In this document: piece after piece, positions 35,472 to 45,004 of the stretch
How positions within the stretch are numbered: position 1 is the stretch's first letter
How the letters are laid out: the number at the start of each line of letters is the position of its first letter
Assembly: GCA_012728435.1 (NCBI GenBank)
Contig: JAAYFC010000033.1
Location: 1 to 64,000, forward strand
Length of the DNA: 64,000 bases
DNA from: Clostridiales bacterium
GTDB lineage: Bacteria; Bacillota; Clostridia; Christensenellales; Aristaeellaceae
Direction: 5' to 3'
Program-made: the position numbers and the translations under genes
The notes under the pieces: generated by a model
The model's input: only the letters and a program-made list of their open reading frames with translations
Databases searched by the model: none
What the model was told of the DNA's origin: nothing

Positions 35472-36326
35472 TTACCCTTTGACGGCGCCCAGTGCAATGC
35501 CCTGGGTGAAGTACTTCTGGAACATGATAAAGATGAGCACGATGGGGACAGAGCCCAGGGTGGCACCGGCCATAATCAGGCCGTAGTTGATGCCAAACTC
35601 TGCCTGCAGGGTGGCGATGCCCAGGGCGATGGACAGGTTACGTCTGGAGGTCAGCATCACCAGCTGCATCATGTAGTCATTCCACACGATGATAAAGGTG
35701 AAGATGGCCAGCGCGCCAAAGGCGGGCTTTAACATGGGCATCACAATGCGCAGGAAGGTGTACACCTCGCCGGCGCCGTCAATGCGGGCCGCTTCCATCA
35801 TTTCCCCGGGAATTCCCTCTGAAAACTGCTTCATCATGAAAATGCCAAAGGGCCAGCCCACGCTGGGCAGGATGACAGCCCAGGGGGTGTCAGAGATACC
35901 CAGGGTGTTCATGATGCGCACCAGGGGAATCAGGATGGCCTGTCGGGGCAGGGCCATGGCAGCGACCAGGAGGGAGAAGATGGCCAGCCTGCCTGGAAAC
36001 TGCTTCTTGGCCAGAACATAGCCAGCCATGGAGGCCACAATGCACACCAGCACCATGGCCACAAAGGACATGAAGGCGGAGTTAAACAGCCACTGCCAGG
36101 CAGGCTCCCAAAAGAGCCGCTCATAATGGGCGAATGTGGAATCCATTGGGAACCAGTGGGGCGGAATCAGGTTGATTTCCGCAGAACTTTTAAAGGAGCC
36201 GGTGATAATCCAATAAAACGGGAAAATAAACAGCAGGGCGACCAAGACCATCAGGATGGTCATTGCAATCATGTAAGGAGAGCGCATGTTGCGCTGTTCT
36301 CTTGTCATGGTGTTCATTGTACTCAT
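35472..36326 (-). CDS. Carbohydrate ABC transporter permease (MalG type)
   Basis: 284-aa permease with about six membrane segments (MIAMTILMVLVALLFIFPFYWIITGSF at the N-terminus). The ATPase-docking motif is EAARIDGAGEVYTFLRIVMP, typical of CUT1 sugar importers. RBS GGGGGGAGGAAG. Pairs with the MalF-type gene upstream. The operon lacks an ATPase, so a shared MsmK-like ATPase elsewhere is expected. Confidence 0.92.
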   Translation of the reverse strand: MSTMNTMTREQRNMRSPYMIAMTILMVLVALLFIFPFYWIITGSFKSSAEINLIPPHWFPMDSTFAHYERLFWEPAWQWLFNSAFMSFVAMVLVCIVASMAGYVLAKKQFPGRLAIFSLLVAAMALPRQAILIPLVRIMNTLGISDTPWAVILPSVGWPFGIFMMKQFSEGIPGEMMEAARIDGAGEVYTFLRIVMPMLKPAFGALAIFTFIIVWNDYMMQLVMLTSRRNLSIALGIATLQAEFGINYGLIMAGATLGSVPIVLIFIMFQKYFTQGIALGAVKG

Positions 36327-36341
36327 GTTCTTCCTCCCCCC

Positions 36342-37256
36342 TTAGTCATCCGTCCGCATGACGCGGAACTGGAAGGCAGAAAAGGCAGCGATGATGATGG
36401 CCAGGATGACGCCCATGGCATTGGCATACCCGTAGCGGTAGATGCGGAAGGCTGTGTCATACAGGTAGTACATCACGGTGCTGGTGCTGCCATCCGGGCC
36501 GCCGGACGTCAGCAGCTGGATTAAGGCAAAGCACTGGAAGGAGTTGATGGTGGTGATGACGGCCACATACAAGGTGGTGGGCAAAAGTGAAGGCCATTTC
36601 ACGTGCAGGAAGGTCTGCCACTTGCTGCAGCCGTCCACTTCCGATGCCTCAACCTGGCTTTGATCCACATTGCCCAGGGAGGCCACATACAGGACGATGG
36701 GCTGGCCAATGCTGGTGGTGAACAGGATGGCCAGGACGCACCAGATGGCATACTGGGCTTCCCCAAGCCAGTTGATGTTCTCACTGATGATGCCCAGGGA
36801 GGAGAGGGTCCAGTTCAAAATGCCGTGATAGCGGTGGAACACCCATTTCCACACCACCACAACCGGGACTGAACCCATTACCACCGGCAGGTAGAACACG
36901 CCCCGGAAAAAAGAGCGGCTAAAGACAGGCATCTGATAGATCACCGTGGCTACCCACAGGGAAAACAGCATAACCAGGGGCACAGAAGCCACGGCAATAA
37001 TCAGGGTGTTTGTAACAGACTGGCCAAAAGTGGAGTCATTGAACAGTTCTATGTAGTTCCGGATGCCAATGAAGCTAAATTCCTTCATCGTGTAGTTGAA
37101 GAAGGAGGTATAGATGCCCATGATCATGGGAAAGACAACAAAGCCAAAGAAAAACAGCAAGGCCGGCAAAAGGAACAAATACGAAACCTTCGTTTGCTGG
37201 CGCTGGATGGCACGGGAGCGGGCAAAGAGCTTTTTGTTATCAGCAAGGGTGCTCAA
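36342..37256 (-). CDS. Carbohydrate ABC transporter permease (MalF type)
   Basis: 304-aa permease with about six membrane segments. The docking motif is EASEVDGCSKWQTFLHVKWP, and VSYLFLLPALLFFFGFVVFP is the first segment. The start is TTG at 37256, with AAGGAGG 8 bp upstream; no ATG suits. Second gene of the operon, separated from the binding-protein gene by a hairpin. Confidence 0.9.
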   Translation of the reverse strand: MSTLADNKKLFARSRAIQRQQTKVSYLFLLPALLFFFGFVVFPMIMGIYTSFFNYTMKEFSFIGIRNYIELFNDSTFGQSVTNTLIIAVASVPLVMLFSLWVATVIYQMPVFSRSFFRGVFYLPVVMGSVPVVVVWKWVFHRYHGILNWTLSSLGIISENINWLGEAQYAIWCVLAILFTTSIGQPIVLYVASLGNVDQSQVEASEVDGCSKWQTFLHVKWPSLLPTTLYVAVITTINSFQCFALIQLLTSGGPDGSTSTVMYYLYDTAFRIYRYGYANAMGVILAIIIAAFSAFQFRVMRTDD

Positions 37257-37299
37257 GGCGGTGGCCTCCTTCTATGATGGGTAAAGATTGAGTCTAGTA

Positions 37300-37334
37300 T
37301 AAAGGGGTAGGGGGCGGCGGACCGCCCCCTACTG
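37300..37334 (-). terminator. Hairpin between binding-protein and permease genes
   Basis: On the - strand, GTAGGGGGCGG pairs with CCGCCCCCTAC (37332-37307), followed by CCCTTTATAC. The T-run is weak, so it may act as a partial terminator or mRNA stabiliser, giving more binding protein than permease. Confidence 0.6.
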
Positions 37335-37350
37335 ACAGGAACCGTGGTTT

Positions 37351-38655
37351 TTACAGGTCTTTGTTGGACTCGGTCTGGAAGGTGGCCAGGGCATCATCCA
37401 AGCTGGTGTTGCCGCTGAGGTAGGCCTGCAACATGGTCCACCACTGGAGGCGCATGTTGGCAAAGCCCTTCATGGTGTTGTAGTAGGGGCCATAGTACTT
37501 GGTGAAAGCGGTCAGCAGCTCATAGTCTGCGTTGCCTTCGTACAGGTTGCCAAAGCTGGTGCGCACGGGGAAAGCGCCGGTGGCCAGCACATTGGCCTTG
37601 CCCACTTCTTCGCTGTCGCACAGGAACTGCACAAACAGTTTGGCGGCCTTGACACGGGCTTCGTCCTTGTTGTCAAAGATGCCGAAGCCGTTGATCAGGT
37701 ACTCCAGCACGGGCTTGCCATCATCAGAGGGGAAGGGAAGCCAGACTTGGGTGAAGTCCATGTTGGGGGTGTTGATCTTGGCAGCGGTGGTGCCCCAGCA
37801 GATGGTCATGGCAAGGGTCTTGTTGACAAACAGCTCGATCTCGCCGCCGGCATTGATTTCGGGGCCAAACTCCAGCACCTTGTCATCCACCAGTTTCTTC
37901 ACCAGCTCCAGGGCCTTGCGGTTCTCCGGGCTGTCCACTTCGTATTTGGTCAGGTCTGCATTGGCCATGGAGCCGCCATACAGGTTGTTGATCAGAGCAC
38001 GGGTGCCCTGGTCGCCGCCCTGGTTCATGCAGTACACAGAAGAGGTCAGTTTGCCAGCGGCATGGAGGGCTTCCAGGGCCTTGACATAGTTCTCGGTGGT
38101 CCAGGTGCGGTCGCCTTCCAGGTTCACATACTGCAGGGCATCGGCCTCTTCAAAGGCTTCCTTGTTGATGGCCATGTAGAAGGGGGAAGAGCTGAGGGGA
38201 TACATCCAATAATTGGTGCCATCGCCGCAAGCTGCAACCAGGCCTTCGTTGTTGATGTCAGCCTTCAGTTCATCGGTGAACAGGTCGTTGAGGGAAACCA
38301 GTTTGCCGTTCATGCCGTATTCCACGATGCGGCCGGGGGCGTCAAACAGCACGTCGGGCGCTTTGTTGCCTTCGATGGCGGCAACCAGCTTCTCGGGGCC
38401 GGAGGTGAAGTCGATGGTTTCCAGCTTCACTTTGATGTTGGGATACTTGGCCTGGAAAGCATCCACCAGGGTCTGTTCGTAGGTGCCGGCGGGATCCTTG
38501 GCATCCTTTTGGGCGAAGGTCGGGAATGCCCACCAAGTAATCTCAGTGGCGGCCTCTTTCGGCTCCTGGGCAGGTTTGGTCGCAAAATAAATTGCAACTG
38601 CTGCTGCGATCACCAACAGTACCACAAGGATAGTAGTTAGGGTCTTTTTGTTCAT
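37351..38655 (-). CDS. Carbohydrate ABC transporter substrate-binding protein
   Basis: 434-aa SBP family 1 protein. The N-terminus KKTLTTILVVLLVIAAAVAIYF is a signal or membrane anchor without a lipobox Cys. The mature part has EITWWAFPTFA, NIKVKLETIDFTSGPEKL and KAPDVLFDAPGRIVEYG, typical of CUT1 sugar binding. RBS AAGGAGGAACCC. First gene of the importer-aldolase-esterase operon. The sugar may be a hemicellulose or host-glycan oligosaccharide; this is inference from neighbours. Confidence 0.92.
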   Translation of the reverse strand: MNKKTLTTILVVLLVIAAAVAIYFATKPAQEPKEAATEITWWAFPTFAQKDAKDPAGTYEQTLVDAFQAKYPNIKVKLETIDFTSGPEKLVAAIEGNKAPDVLFDAPGRIVEYGMNGKLVSLNDLFTDELKADINNEGLVAACGDGTNYWMYPLSSSPFYMAINKEAFEEADALQYVNLEGDRTWTTENYVKALEALHAAGKLTSSVYCMNQGGDQGTRALINNLYGGSMANADLTKYEVDSPENRKALELVKKLVDDKVLEFGPEINAGGEIELFVNKTLAMTICWGTTAAKINTPNMDFTQVWLPFPSDDGKPVLEYLINGFGIFDNKDEARVKAAKLFVQFLCDSEEVGKANVLATGAFPVRTSFGNLYEGNADYELLTAFTKYYGPYYNTMKGFANMRLQWWTMLQAYLSGNTSLDDALATFQTESNKDL

Positions 38656-38730
38656 GGGTTCCTCCTTGAAATGATTTGTTTTTTGAGATCTAAGGCAGGC
38701 ATACGAACAGGTGCTGTCCTTATCAGTTCA

Positions 38731-38759
38731 AATATAATTCAAATGTTGGACAATGTCAA
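38731..38759 (-). promoter_or_regulatory. Promoter of the sugar importer operon
   Basis: On the - strand, TTGACA (38759-38754), a 17-bp spacer and TATATT (38736-38731). The -35 is overlapped by GGACAATG (38748-38755). This forms an inverted repeat with CATTTTGTCC (38771-38780), a possible operator. Confidence 0.7.
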
Positions 38760-38854
38760 TGAAATATTTACATTTTGTCCACAAAAATTCTATTTTATGG
38801 AGTTTTATTCGGTTCTCGAAAACAAAATATAGGACATTCGTGGATTTCCAAGGT

Positions 38855-41800
38855 CTACACGAAAAAATCCACCGCGCTCAGGAAGAGGGGATCCTCCCCG
38901 GAGGTGGGCAGGTTTTTGTACAAACCATCCAGCATCCGCTCGGAGTGACCCATCCGGCCCATGATCCTGCCATCTGGGGAGGTCAGGGCCTCAATGGCAA
39001 AGGCGGAGCCGGAGGGGTTGTACCGAATATCCATACTGGCTTGTCCATCTGCGTTTGCATACTGTGCTGCCACCTGGCCGGCTAGTGAGAACGCGTCAAA
39101 CTGCGCTTGGGAGCACAGGAAACGGCCTTCCCTATTTGAAATGGGCACGGTGTAGGTTTGGCCTACCTCATAACGGCTAAACCAGGGGGAGAGCGTGGAA
39201 GTGACGCGCACATTGACCAGCTGGGACTGGTGCCGGCCGATGAGGTTTTGCGTCAGGGTGGGGCTGTCCTTGGTCATGATGGCAAACTCGCCCAGCGGCA
39301 GCAGGCCCGTTTTTACCAGGGCTTGGAAGCCGTTGCAGATGCCGCCCACCAGGCCCTTATGGGTATGAATCAACCCGTTGATGGCCTCCATCACCGGCGC
39401 GCTGCGCAGCAGGGCGGTGATGAACTTGCAGGAGCCGTCCGGCTCATCCCCGCCGGAAAAGCCGCCGGGGATAAACAGCATCTGGGCGGACCTGATCGCC
39501 TCCGCCAGCGCGTGAATGCTTTGTGCGACGGCTTCCCCCTTCAGGTTGCGGATGACAAACACCTGGGCATCTGCCCCCGCCTTTATAAAGGCGCGCGCGC
39601 TGTCCACCTCGCTGTTGGTGCCGGGGAAGCTTGGAATAATCACCTTGGGCTTTGCGATGCTGCTTCCCTTCAAGGTCCGTTTGCGGGCCTTGGCATCTGG
39701 CACAGGCTGCGCCTGTTTATCATCACTATCCACGGGATAAACGCTTTTTAGCTTGCTGTCATAGGCACCCAGCAGGTCATCCAGCAGCACAGTTTCATCC
39801 CGCCAGCTGATTTCAGGCGTCTTTTGGGTATAGCCCAGCCTCACGCCGACCTCGATGTCCTCCGCCATTTCCAGAATGAAGGCGCCGTAGTGATCCGCGA
39901 ACAGCTCATCCTTGGTGAGGTGATCGTCAATCCTCAAGCCAATCATATTGCCAATGGACATTTGGAAGAGGGCATAGGCAATACCGCCCCAGGCAGGCGT
40001 CGCGCAGGCGACGGCTTTTTTCTGGTGCAGCAACCTGGCTACCTGTTGATAAACATCTTTTAAGGAGTCCTCAGTCGGCAGCCCATCCTTTCCAAGCAGG
40101 GGCTTTAAAAGCCGGACAGTGTGCCCGGTGTCCTTAAACTCCGGGGAGACCGCGCGGTTCTTGTCCGCCGCTGTAACCGCGAAGGAGATGAGGGTGGGCG
40201 GGACATCCAGATGCTCAAAGCTGCCGCTCATGGAGTCCTTGCCGCCAATCGCGGCACAGGACAGGCCCATCTGCGCCCGGTAAGCGCCTAGCAGCGCCGC
40301 CAGGGGCATGCCCCAACGCGCGGGCTCATTGGCCAGGCGGGGGAAGTATTCCTGATGGGTCAGGTAAATCATCTCAAAGGGCGCGCCAGCCGCAATCAGC
40401 TTGGATACCGCTTCCACGACGGCCAGATAGCCTCCGTGGTAGGGGCTTTGCGCGCTGATATAGGGGTTATAGCCAAAGCTCATAAAGGAGGCGGTGTTGG
40501 TGCCGCCGGGCACGGGCAGCTTTTGCACCATGGCACAAGGCAGGCTGCGCTTGTGCTTGCCGCCCAGGGGGAAGAGGACGGTGGCAGCGCCGATGGTGCT
40601 GTCAAACAGTTCCACCAAGCCTTGCTGGGAACAGCCGTTCAAATCCTGCACCTGCGCCATCAGCCCGGCGAACAGGCTGCCAGGGAGCTCTCCTTGCTGA
40701 TAGGCACTCTTTTTAATATGGACAGCGGTTTCCTTGCGCGCGCCGTTTTCATTCAGGAAGCTGCGCGCCAAATCCACAATCACGCGGTCCTCATGGCGCA
40801 TCACCAGGCGCGGGTTTTCTGTGACCTCGGCAACCACGGTTGCTTCCAGGTTTTCTTCCGCTGCTAATTCCAAAAAGCGCTTTGCATCTTTTGGCGCGCA
40901 AACCACGGCCATGCGCTCCTGGGATTCGCTGATGGCCAGCTCTGTGCCGCTGAGGCCCTCATACTTTACCGGCACCTTGTCCAGGTTGATGGCAAGGCCG
41001 TCCGCCAACTCGCCAATCGCAACGGATACGCCGCCTGCACCAAAGTCATTGCAGCGCTTGATAAGCAGGGTGGCTTCAGGGTTCAAAAACAGCCGCTGCA
41101 GTTTGCGCTCCTCCGGCGCGTTGCCCTTTTGTACCTGGGCCGCGGCCTCGTTCACGGATTCACTGGTGTGCGCAACGGAGGAACCGGAGGCACCGCCGCA
41201 GCCATCACGCCCGGTGCGCCCGCCCACCAGGATGACCACATCTAAAGGCGCGGGGCGCTCCTTGCGGACATAATCGGCCTTGGCCGCGCCCAGCACCGCG
41301 CCGCACTCCATCCGCTTGGCGGCAAAGCCCGGGTGATAGATCTCCCGCACACAGCCGGTGGGCACGCCAATCTGGTTGCCGTAGCTGGAAAAGCCAGCCG
41401 CTGCGCCTGTGCAAATCTGCCGCTGGGGCAGTTTGCCTGGCAGGGTGTCCGCGATGGGTAAGGTGGGGTCCGCAGCGCCTGTAATCCGCATGCCGGCATA
41501 GACATAGCCCCGGGCAGAAAGGGGGTCGCGGATGGCGCCGCCGATGCAGGTGGCGGCGCCGCCAAAGGGCTCAATCTCCGTGGGATGGTTGTGCGTCTCG
41601 TTTTTAAACAGCAGCAGCCAGTCTTCCGGCCCTTCCTTAGTATCGACCTGAATGCGGATGGTGCAGGCGTTGACTTCCTCGCTCTCCTCCACTTCCTGTA
41701 GCAGCCCCTGTTTACCCAAGGCTTTGGCTGCGATGGTGGCGACGTCCATGAGGGTGACCGGCTTGTTGGTGCCGATTGTCTCGCGCGTTGCAAAATAAGC

Positions 41801-42541
41801 CCGCAGCGTCTCCTCAATCACGGGGTCCTCGCAGGTGATGTCGGTGATGTGGGTCAAAAAGGTGGTGTGCCGGCAGTGATCGGACCAATAGGTGTCCAGC
41901 ACCATCACCTCAGTCAGTGTGGGGTCACGGTCCTCCTGCTTGAAGTACTCCATGCACACGCGCAGATCATCCATGTCCATGGACAGGCTGTATTCCTTTA
42001 AAAAGGCGTCCATCTCAGGCGGCTGCATCGTTCGAAAACCACTCAGCACAGGGGGCGGGGGCTGGATTGGCGCTGCGGCTTTTAAGGTGGCAGGCATTGT
42101 GAGCATTGCCTCCCGCATCTCCACCGGGTTGATGAGATAGCGTTTGACCGCGTCCACATCCTGCTGACGCAAGGCGCCCGTCAGCGCGTAGACCTTGGCG
42201 CTTTTTACCATCGGCCGGTCCTGATGCGTCTGCATCTGGATACACTGCATGGCGGAGTCGGCACGTTGGTCAAACTGGCCGGGCAAAAACTCAATGGCAA
42301 AGACGGTTTCATCCTCAGCAACCTTCAATTCATAGCTCACTGTGTCCACCGGCGGTTCGGAGAAGACGGTGTGCACGGCCTGCTCAAACGCCGCCTCACT
42401 CAAGCCTTCCACATCATAGCGGTTGATGATGCGAAGCCCGGTCAGTTGATGGAGTAAAAGACCGGTCCGCAATTCCACCAGCAGGGCGCGCGCCTCATGG
42501 TTTAGGCCTGCCCGTTTTTCCACATACAGCCGTTTAATCAT
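38855..42541 (-). CDS. purL: Phosphoribosylformylglycinamidine synthase, single-chain
   Basis: 1228-aa FGAM synthase that converts FGAR to FGAM with glutamine and ATP. The N-terminal and two AIRS-like synthase regions are followed by a glutaminase domain from about residue 960 (VIIPSFPGTNSEVDSARAF, then GGICNGFQALVKTGLLPLG with the catalytic Cys). Motifs SDHCRHTTFL and KNETHNHPTEIEPFGGAAT are intact. This is the large single-polypeptide type found in Proteobacteria and some Clostridia, not the PurS/PurQ/PurL complex. Last gene of the purine operon, 4 bp after purD. Confidence 0.96.
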   Translation of the reverse strand: MIKRLYVEKRAGLNHEARALLVELRTGLLLHQLTGLRIINRYDVEGLSEAAFEQAVHTVFSEPPVDTVSYELKVAEDETVFAIEFLPGQFDQRADSAMQCIQMQTHQDRPMVKSAKVYALTGALRQQDVDAVKRYLINPVEMREAMLTMPATLKAAAPIQPPPPVLSGFRTMQPPEMDAFLKEYSLSMDMDDLRVCMEYFKQEDRDPTLTEVMVLDTYWSDHCRHTTFLTHITDITCEDPVIEETLRAYFATRETIGTNKPVTLMDVATIAAKALGKQGLLQEVEESEEVNACTIRIQVDTKEGPEDWLLLFKNETHNHPTEIEPFGGAATCIGGAIRDPLSARGYVYAGMRITGAADPTLPIADTLPGKLPQRQICTGAAAGFSSYGNQIGVPTGCVREIYHPGFAAKRMECGAVLGAAKADYVRKERPAPLDVVILVGGRTGRDGCGGASGSSVAHTSESVNEAAAQVQKGNAPEERKLQRLFLNPEATLLIKRCNDFGAGGVSVAIGELADGLAINLDKVPVKYEGLSGTELAISESQERMAVVCAPKDAKRFLELAAEENLEATVVAEVTENPRLVMRHEDRVIVDLARSFLNENGARKETAVHIKKSAYQQGELPGSLFAGLMAQVQDLNGCSQQGLVELFDSTIGAATVLFPLGGKHKRSLPCAMVQKLPVPGGTNTASFMSFGYNPYISAQSPYHGGYLAVVEAVSKLIAAGAPFEMIYLTHQEYFPRLANEPARWGMPLAALLGAYRAQMGLSCAAIGGKDSMSGSFEHLDVPPTLISFAVTAADKNRAVSPEFKDTGHTVRLLKPLLGKDGLPTEDSLKDVYQQVARLLHQKKAVACATPAWGGIAYALFQMSIGNMIGLRIDDHLTKDELFADHYGAFILEMAEDIEVGVRLGYTQKTPEISWRDETVLLDDLLGAYDSKLKSVYPVDSDDKQAQPVPDAKARKRTLKGSSIAKPKVIIPSFPGTNSEVDSARAFIKAGADAQVFVIRNLKGEAVAQSIHALAEAIRSAQMLFIPGGFSGGDEPDGSCKFITALLRSAPVMEAINGLIHTHKGLVGGICNGFQALVKTGLLPLGEFAIMTKDSPTLTQNLIGRHQSQLVNVRVTSTLSPWFSRYEVGQTYTVPISNREGRFLCSQAQFDAFSLAGQVAAQYANADGQASMDIRYNPSGSAFAIEALTSPDGRIMGRMGHSERMLDGLYKNLPTSGEDPLFLSAVDFFV

Positions 42542-42545
42542 CTTT

Positions 42546-43802
42546 TTATATTCCCCTCAAGGCTTTTTGCCCAATATCGGTCCTGTAGCTTTTGTCCTTA
42601 AAATCAATCCGTTCAGCTGCAGCGTAGGCTGCTTTGATGGCATCCTGCAACCTGGGCTTCACGGCTGTGACACTCATCACCCGCCCGCCAGCGGTTACCA
42701 GATGTCCGTCCACTTCTTTCACGCCCGCAAAGCAGACCTGCGCATCCGTTTTTTGAGCGCTTATGGGATAGCCGGTTTGAAAGCGCTCGGGGTAGCCCTT
42801 GGAGGTCAGCACCAGGCAGCAGGCTGCCTCATCCAAAAACAAAGGCTGTGTCAGGTGCAGCGTCCCCTTGCTGCAGGCAATCAGGTGATCGAGCAGATCG
42901 CTTGTCATCAGCGGCAGCACCGCCTGGGTCTCCGGGTCGCCCATGCGCGCGTTATACTCCAGCACCCGGGGGCCATCTTCCGTCAGCATCAGACCTACAA
43001 ACAGGCAGCCCGCAAAAGGGCAGCCTTCCGCCTGCATGGCAGCCATGGTGGGTTCCAGGATGCGCTGCTGCGTCAACGCAGCAAGCTCCTGTGTATAAAG
43101 AGGCGAAGGGGCGATGGCGCCCATGCCGCCGGTGTTCAGGCCCACATCGCCGTCTTTTGCGCGCTTGTGATCCATGGCGGACACCAGGGGCAGGATGGTC
43201 TGCCCATCTGCCAGGCAAAGCAGGGAGACCTCAGGGCCCACCAGCGTCTCTTCAATGATCACCTGTTTGCCGCTCTCGCCAAAGTCCTGGCCGGACAGCA
43301 TGCCAAAAAGCGCGTGTTCCGCTTCCGCATAGTCCTGCGCAATAACCACGCCCTTGCCGCGCGCCAGGCCGTCCGCCTTGATGACCAGGGGATAGGGCTG
43401 GGCTTTGGCATATGCCAGCGCGGGCGCTAATTCATCAAACACTTTGAAATCCGCTGTTGGGATGCCATATTTCTTCATCAGGTTCTTGGAGAAGACCTTG
43501 CTGGACTCAATCCGCGTGGCTTTTTGACTGGGTCCAAAGCAGGGGATGCCGGCGTGATTCAGCGCATCCACAAGCCCCGCGGCCAGCGGATCCTCCGGCG
43601 TGACGACACAAAAATCAATCTGATACTCTTTTGCCGTCTGTACCGTGCGGTCAATATCAAGCGGGTTGCCGGGAATGCGTGTGCACTCCTTCATGCCGGG
43701 GTTGCCGGGCAGGGCATACACTTTTTCGCACAGGGGGCTTTTTACGATGGCCTTCACCACCGCATGCTCCCGTCCGCCGGAACCAATGACCAATATCTTC
43801 AT
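42546..43802 (-). CDS. purD: Phosphoribosylamine-glycine ligase
   Basis: 418-aa ATP-grasp enzyme making GAR from phosphoribosylamine and glycine. MKILVIGSGGREHAVVKAI is the N-terminal motif. KADGLARGKGVVIAQDYAEAE and LNTGGMGAIAPSP mark the ATP-grasp core, and EYNARMGDPETQAVLPLM is the metal-binding segment. It sits between the AICARFT and purL genes. Confidence 0.96.
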   Translation of the reverse strand: MKILVIGSGGREHAVVKAIVKSPLCEKVYALPGNPGMKECTRIPGNPLDIDRTVQTAKEYQIDFCVVTPEDPLAAGLVDALNHAGIPCFGPSQKATRIESSKVFSKNLMKKYGIPTADFKVFDELAPALAYAKAQPYPLVIKADGLARGKGVVIAQDYAEAEHALFGMLSGQDFGESGKQVIIEETLVGPEVSLLCLADGQTILPLVSAMDHKRAKDGDVGLNTGGMGAIAPSPLYTQELAALTQQRILEPTMAAMQAEGCPFAGCLFVGLMLTEDGPRVLEYNARMGDPETQAVLPLMTSDLLDHLIACSKGTLHLTQPLFLDEAACCLVLTSKGYPERFQTGYPISAQKTDAQVCFAGVKEVDGHLVTAGGRVMSVTAVKPRLQDAIKAAYAAAERIDFKDKSYRTDIGQKALRGI

Positions 43803-43812
43803 GCTAACCCCC

Positions 43813-44994
43813 TCAATGATGGAAGAGCCGCAGGCCGGTCATCGCCATTAACATGTTGTGTTCATCACAGCAGGCGATGACCTCCTCATCCCGCACAGAG
43901 CCGCCCGGTTGGGCAAGATAGGATACCCCGCTGTTTGCTGCGCGCAGGATGCTGTCAGGGAAGGGGAAGAAGGCATCGCTGCCCAGGGAGACCCCGGACA
44001 GGCCGGCCAAATACTCCTGCTTTTCCTGCGCTGTGATGTAATCCGGCTCGTGTGCAAACAAGGCTTGCCATTTGCCCTTCAAAAAGGCGGCCTGGCCATT
44101 TAGCAGGAAGGCCTCAATCGCGTTGTCCCGTGCCGCGCGGCCAATATCAGGAAGAAACTGTAGCGCCAGCGTCTTTGGATGATGGCGCAGGTGCCACATG
44201 TCCGCCTTGTCCGCGGCCAGCCGCACGCAGTGCACGCGGGACTGCTGCCCGGCGCCGATGCCAATCGCCTGCCCGTCTTTTGCCAGGCAGACGGAGTTGC
44301 TTTGCGTGTACTTAAGGGTAATCAGGCTGACCAAAAGGTCTATCGCTGCTTTTTTGGGCAAATCTTGGTTTTTGGTGACGATGCGCTTTAGCAGGCTGTC
44401 ATCAATTGCCGCGTCGTTGAAGCGCTGGGAAAAGGTGATGCCAAAGATGTCGCGCGTTTCCATCTTTGAAGGCAGGTAATCCGGATCAATCTGGATGATG
44501 CTGAAATTGCCCTGACGCTTTTGACGCAGGATGTAAAGCGCGTTTTGGTCATATCCAGGCGCAATGATGCCGTCTGATACCTCCCGCGCGATGATGCGCG
44601 CGCAGGTCACATCGCAGGTGTCGCTTAGCGCGATAAAATCCCCAAAGGAGGACAGGCGGTCCGCGCCCCGCGCGCGCGCATAAGCGCAGGCGATGGGGCT
44701 GTCGTTCAGCCCCGTGATATCCTCCACAAAAAAGGCTTTTTGGGATTCAATGGAAAGCGGCACACCAAGGGCTGCGCCAGCCGGGCTCACATGCTTAAAG
44801 GAGGCAGCGGCCGGGATTTGGGCAGCTGCTTTCAGCGCTTTCACCAGTTGCCAGGCATTGAGGGCGTCCATAAAATTGATGTAACCGGGCTTGCCGTTGA
44901 GCACCTCTAGGGGCAGCTGGCCGCCATCCCGCATCGACAGCTTGGCCGGCAGCTGGTTGGGGTTGCAGCCGTATTTCAACAGAATCTCGTCCAT
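43813..44994 (-). CDS. Stand-alone AICAR transformylase (no IMP cyclohydrolase domain)
   Basis: 393-aa protein covering only the formyltransferase half of PurH. It carries out the 10-formyl-THF-dependent step from AICAR to FAICAR. The catalytic pair K67-H68 lies in [74 protein letters not shown] and the final LRLFHH closely match the animal ATIC transformylase domain as I remember it, rather than usual bacterial PurH. No MGS-like cyclohydrolase domain precedes it. The start at 44994 has AAGGAGGAC upstream; the longer frame to 45327 overlaps the neighbouring gene and is spurious. Confidence 0.9.
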   Translation of the reverse strand: MDEILLKYGCNPNQLPAKLSMRDGGQLPLEVLNGKPGYINFMDALNAWQLVKALKAAAQIPAAASFKHVSPAGAALGVPLSIESQKAFFVEDITGLNDSPIACAYARARGADRLSSFGDFIALSDTCDVTCARIIAREVSDGIIAPGYDQNALYILRQKRQGNFSIIQIDPDYLPSKMETRDIFGITFSQRFNDAAIDDSLLKRIVTKNQDLPKKAAIDLLVSLITLKYTQSNSVCLAKDGQAIGIGAGQQSRVHCVRLAADKADMWHLRHHPKTLALQFLPDIGRAARDNAIEAFLLNGQAAFLKGKWQALFAHEPDYITAQEKQEYLAGLSGVSLGSDAFFPFPDSILRAANSGVSYLAQPGGSVRDEEVIACCDEHNMLMAMTGLRLFHH

Positions 44995-45004
44995 GGTGTC
45001 CTCC

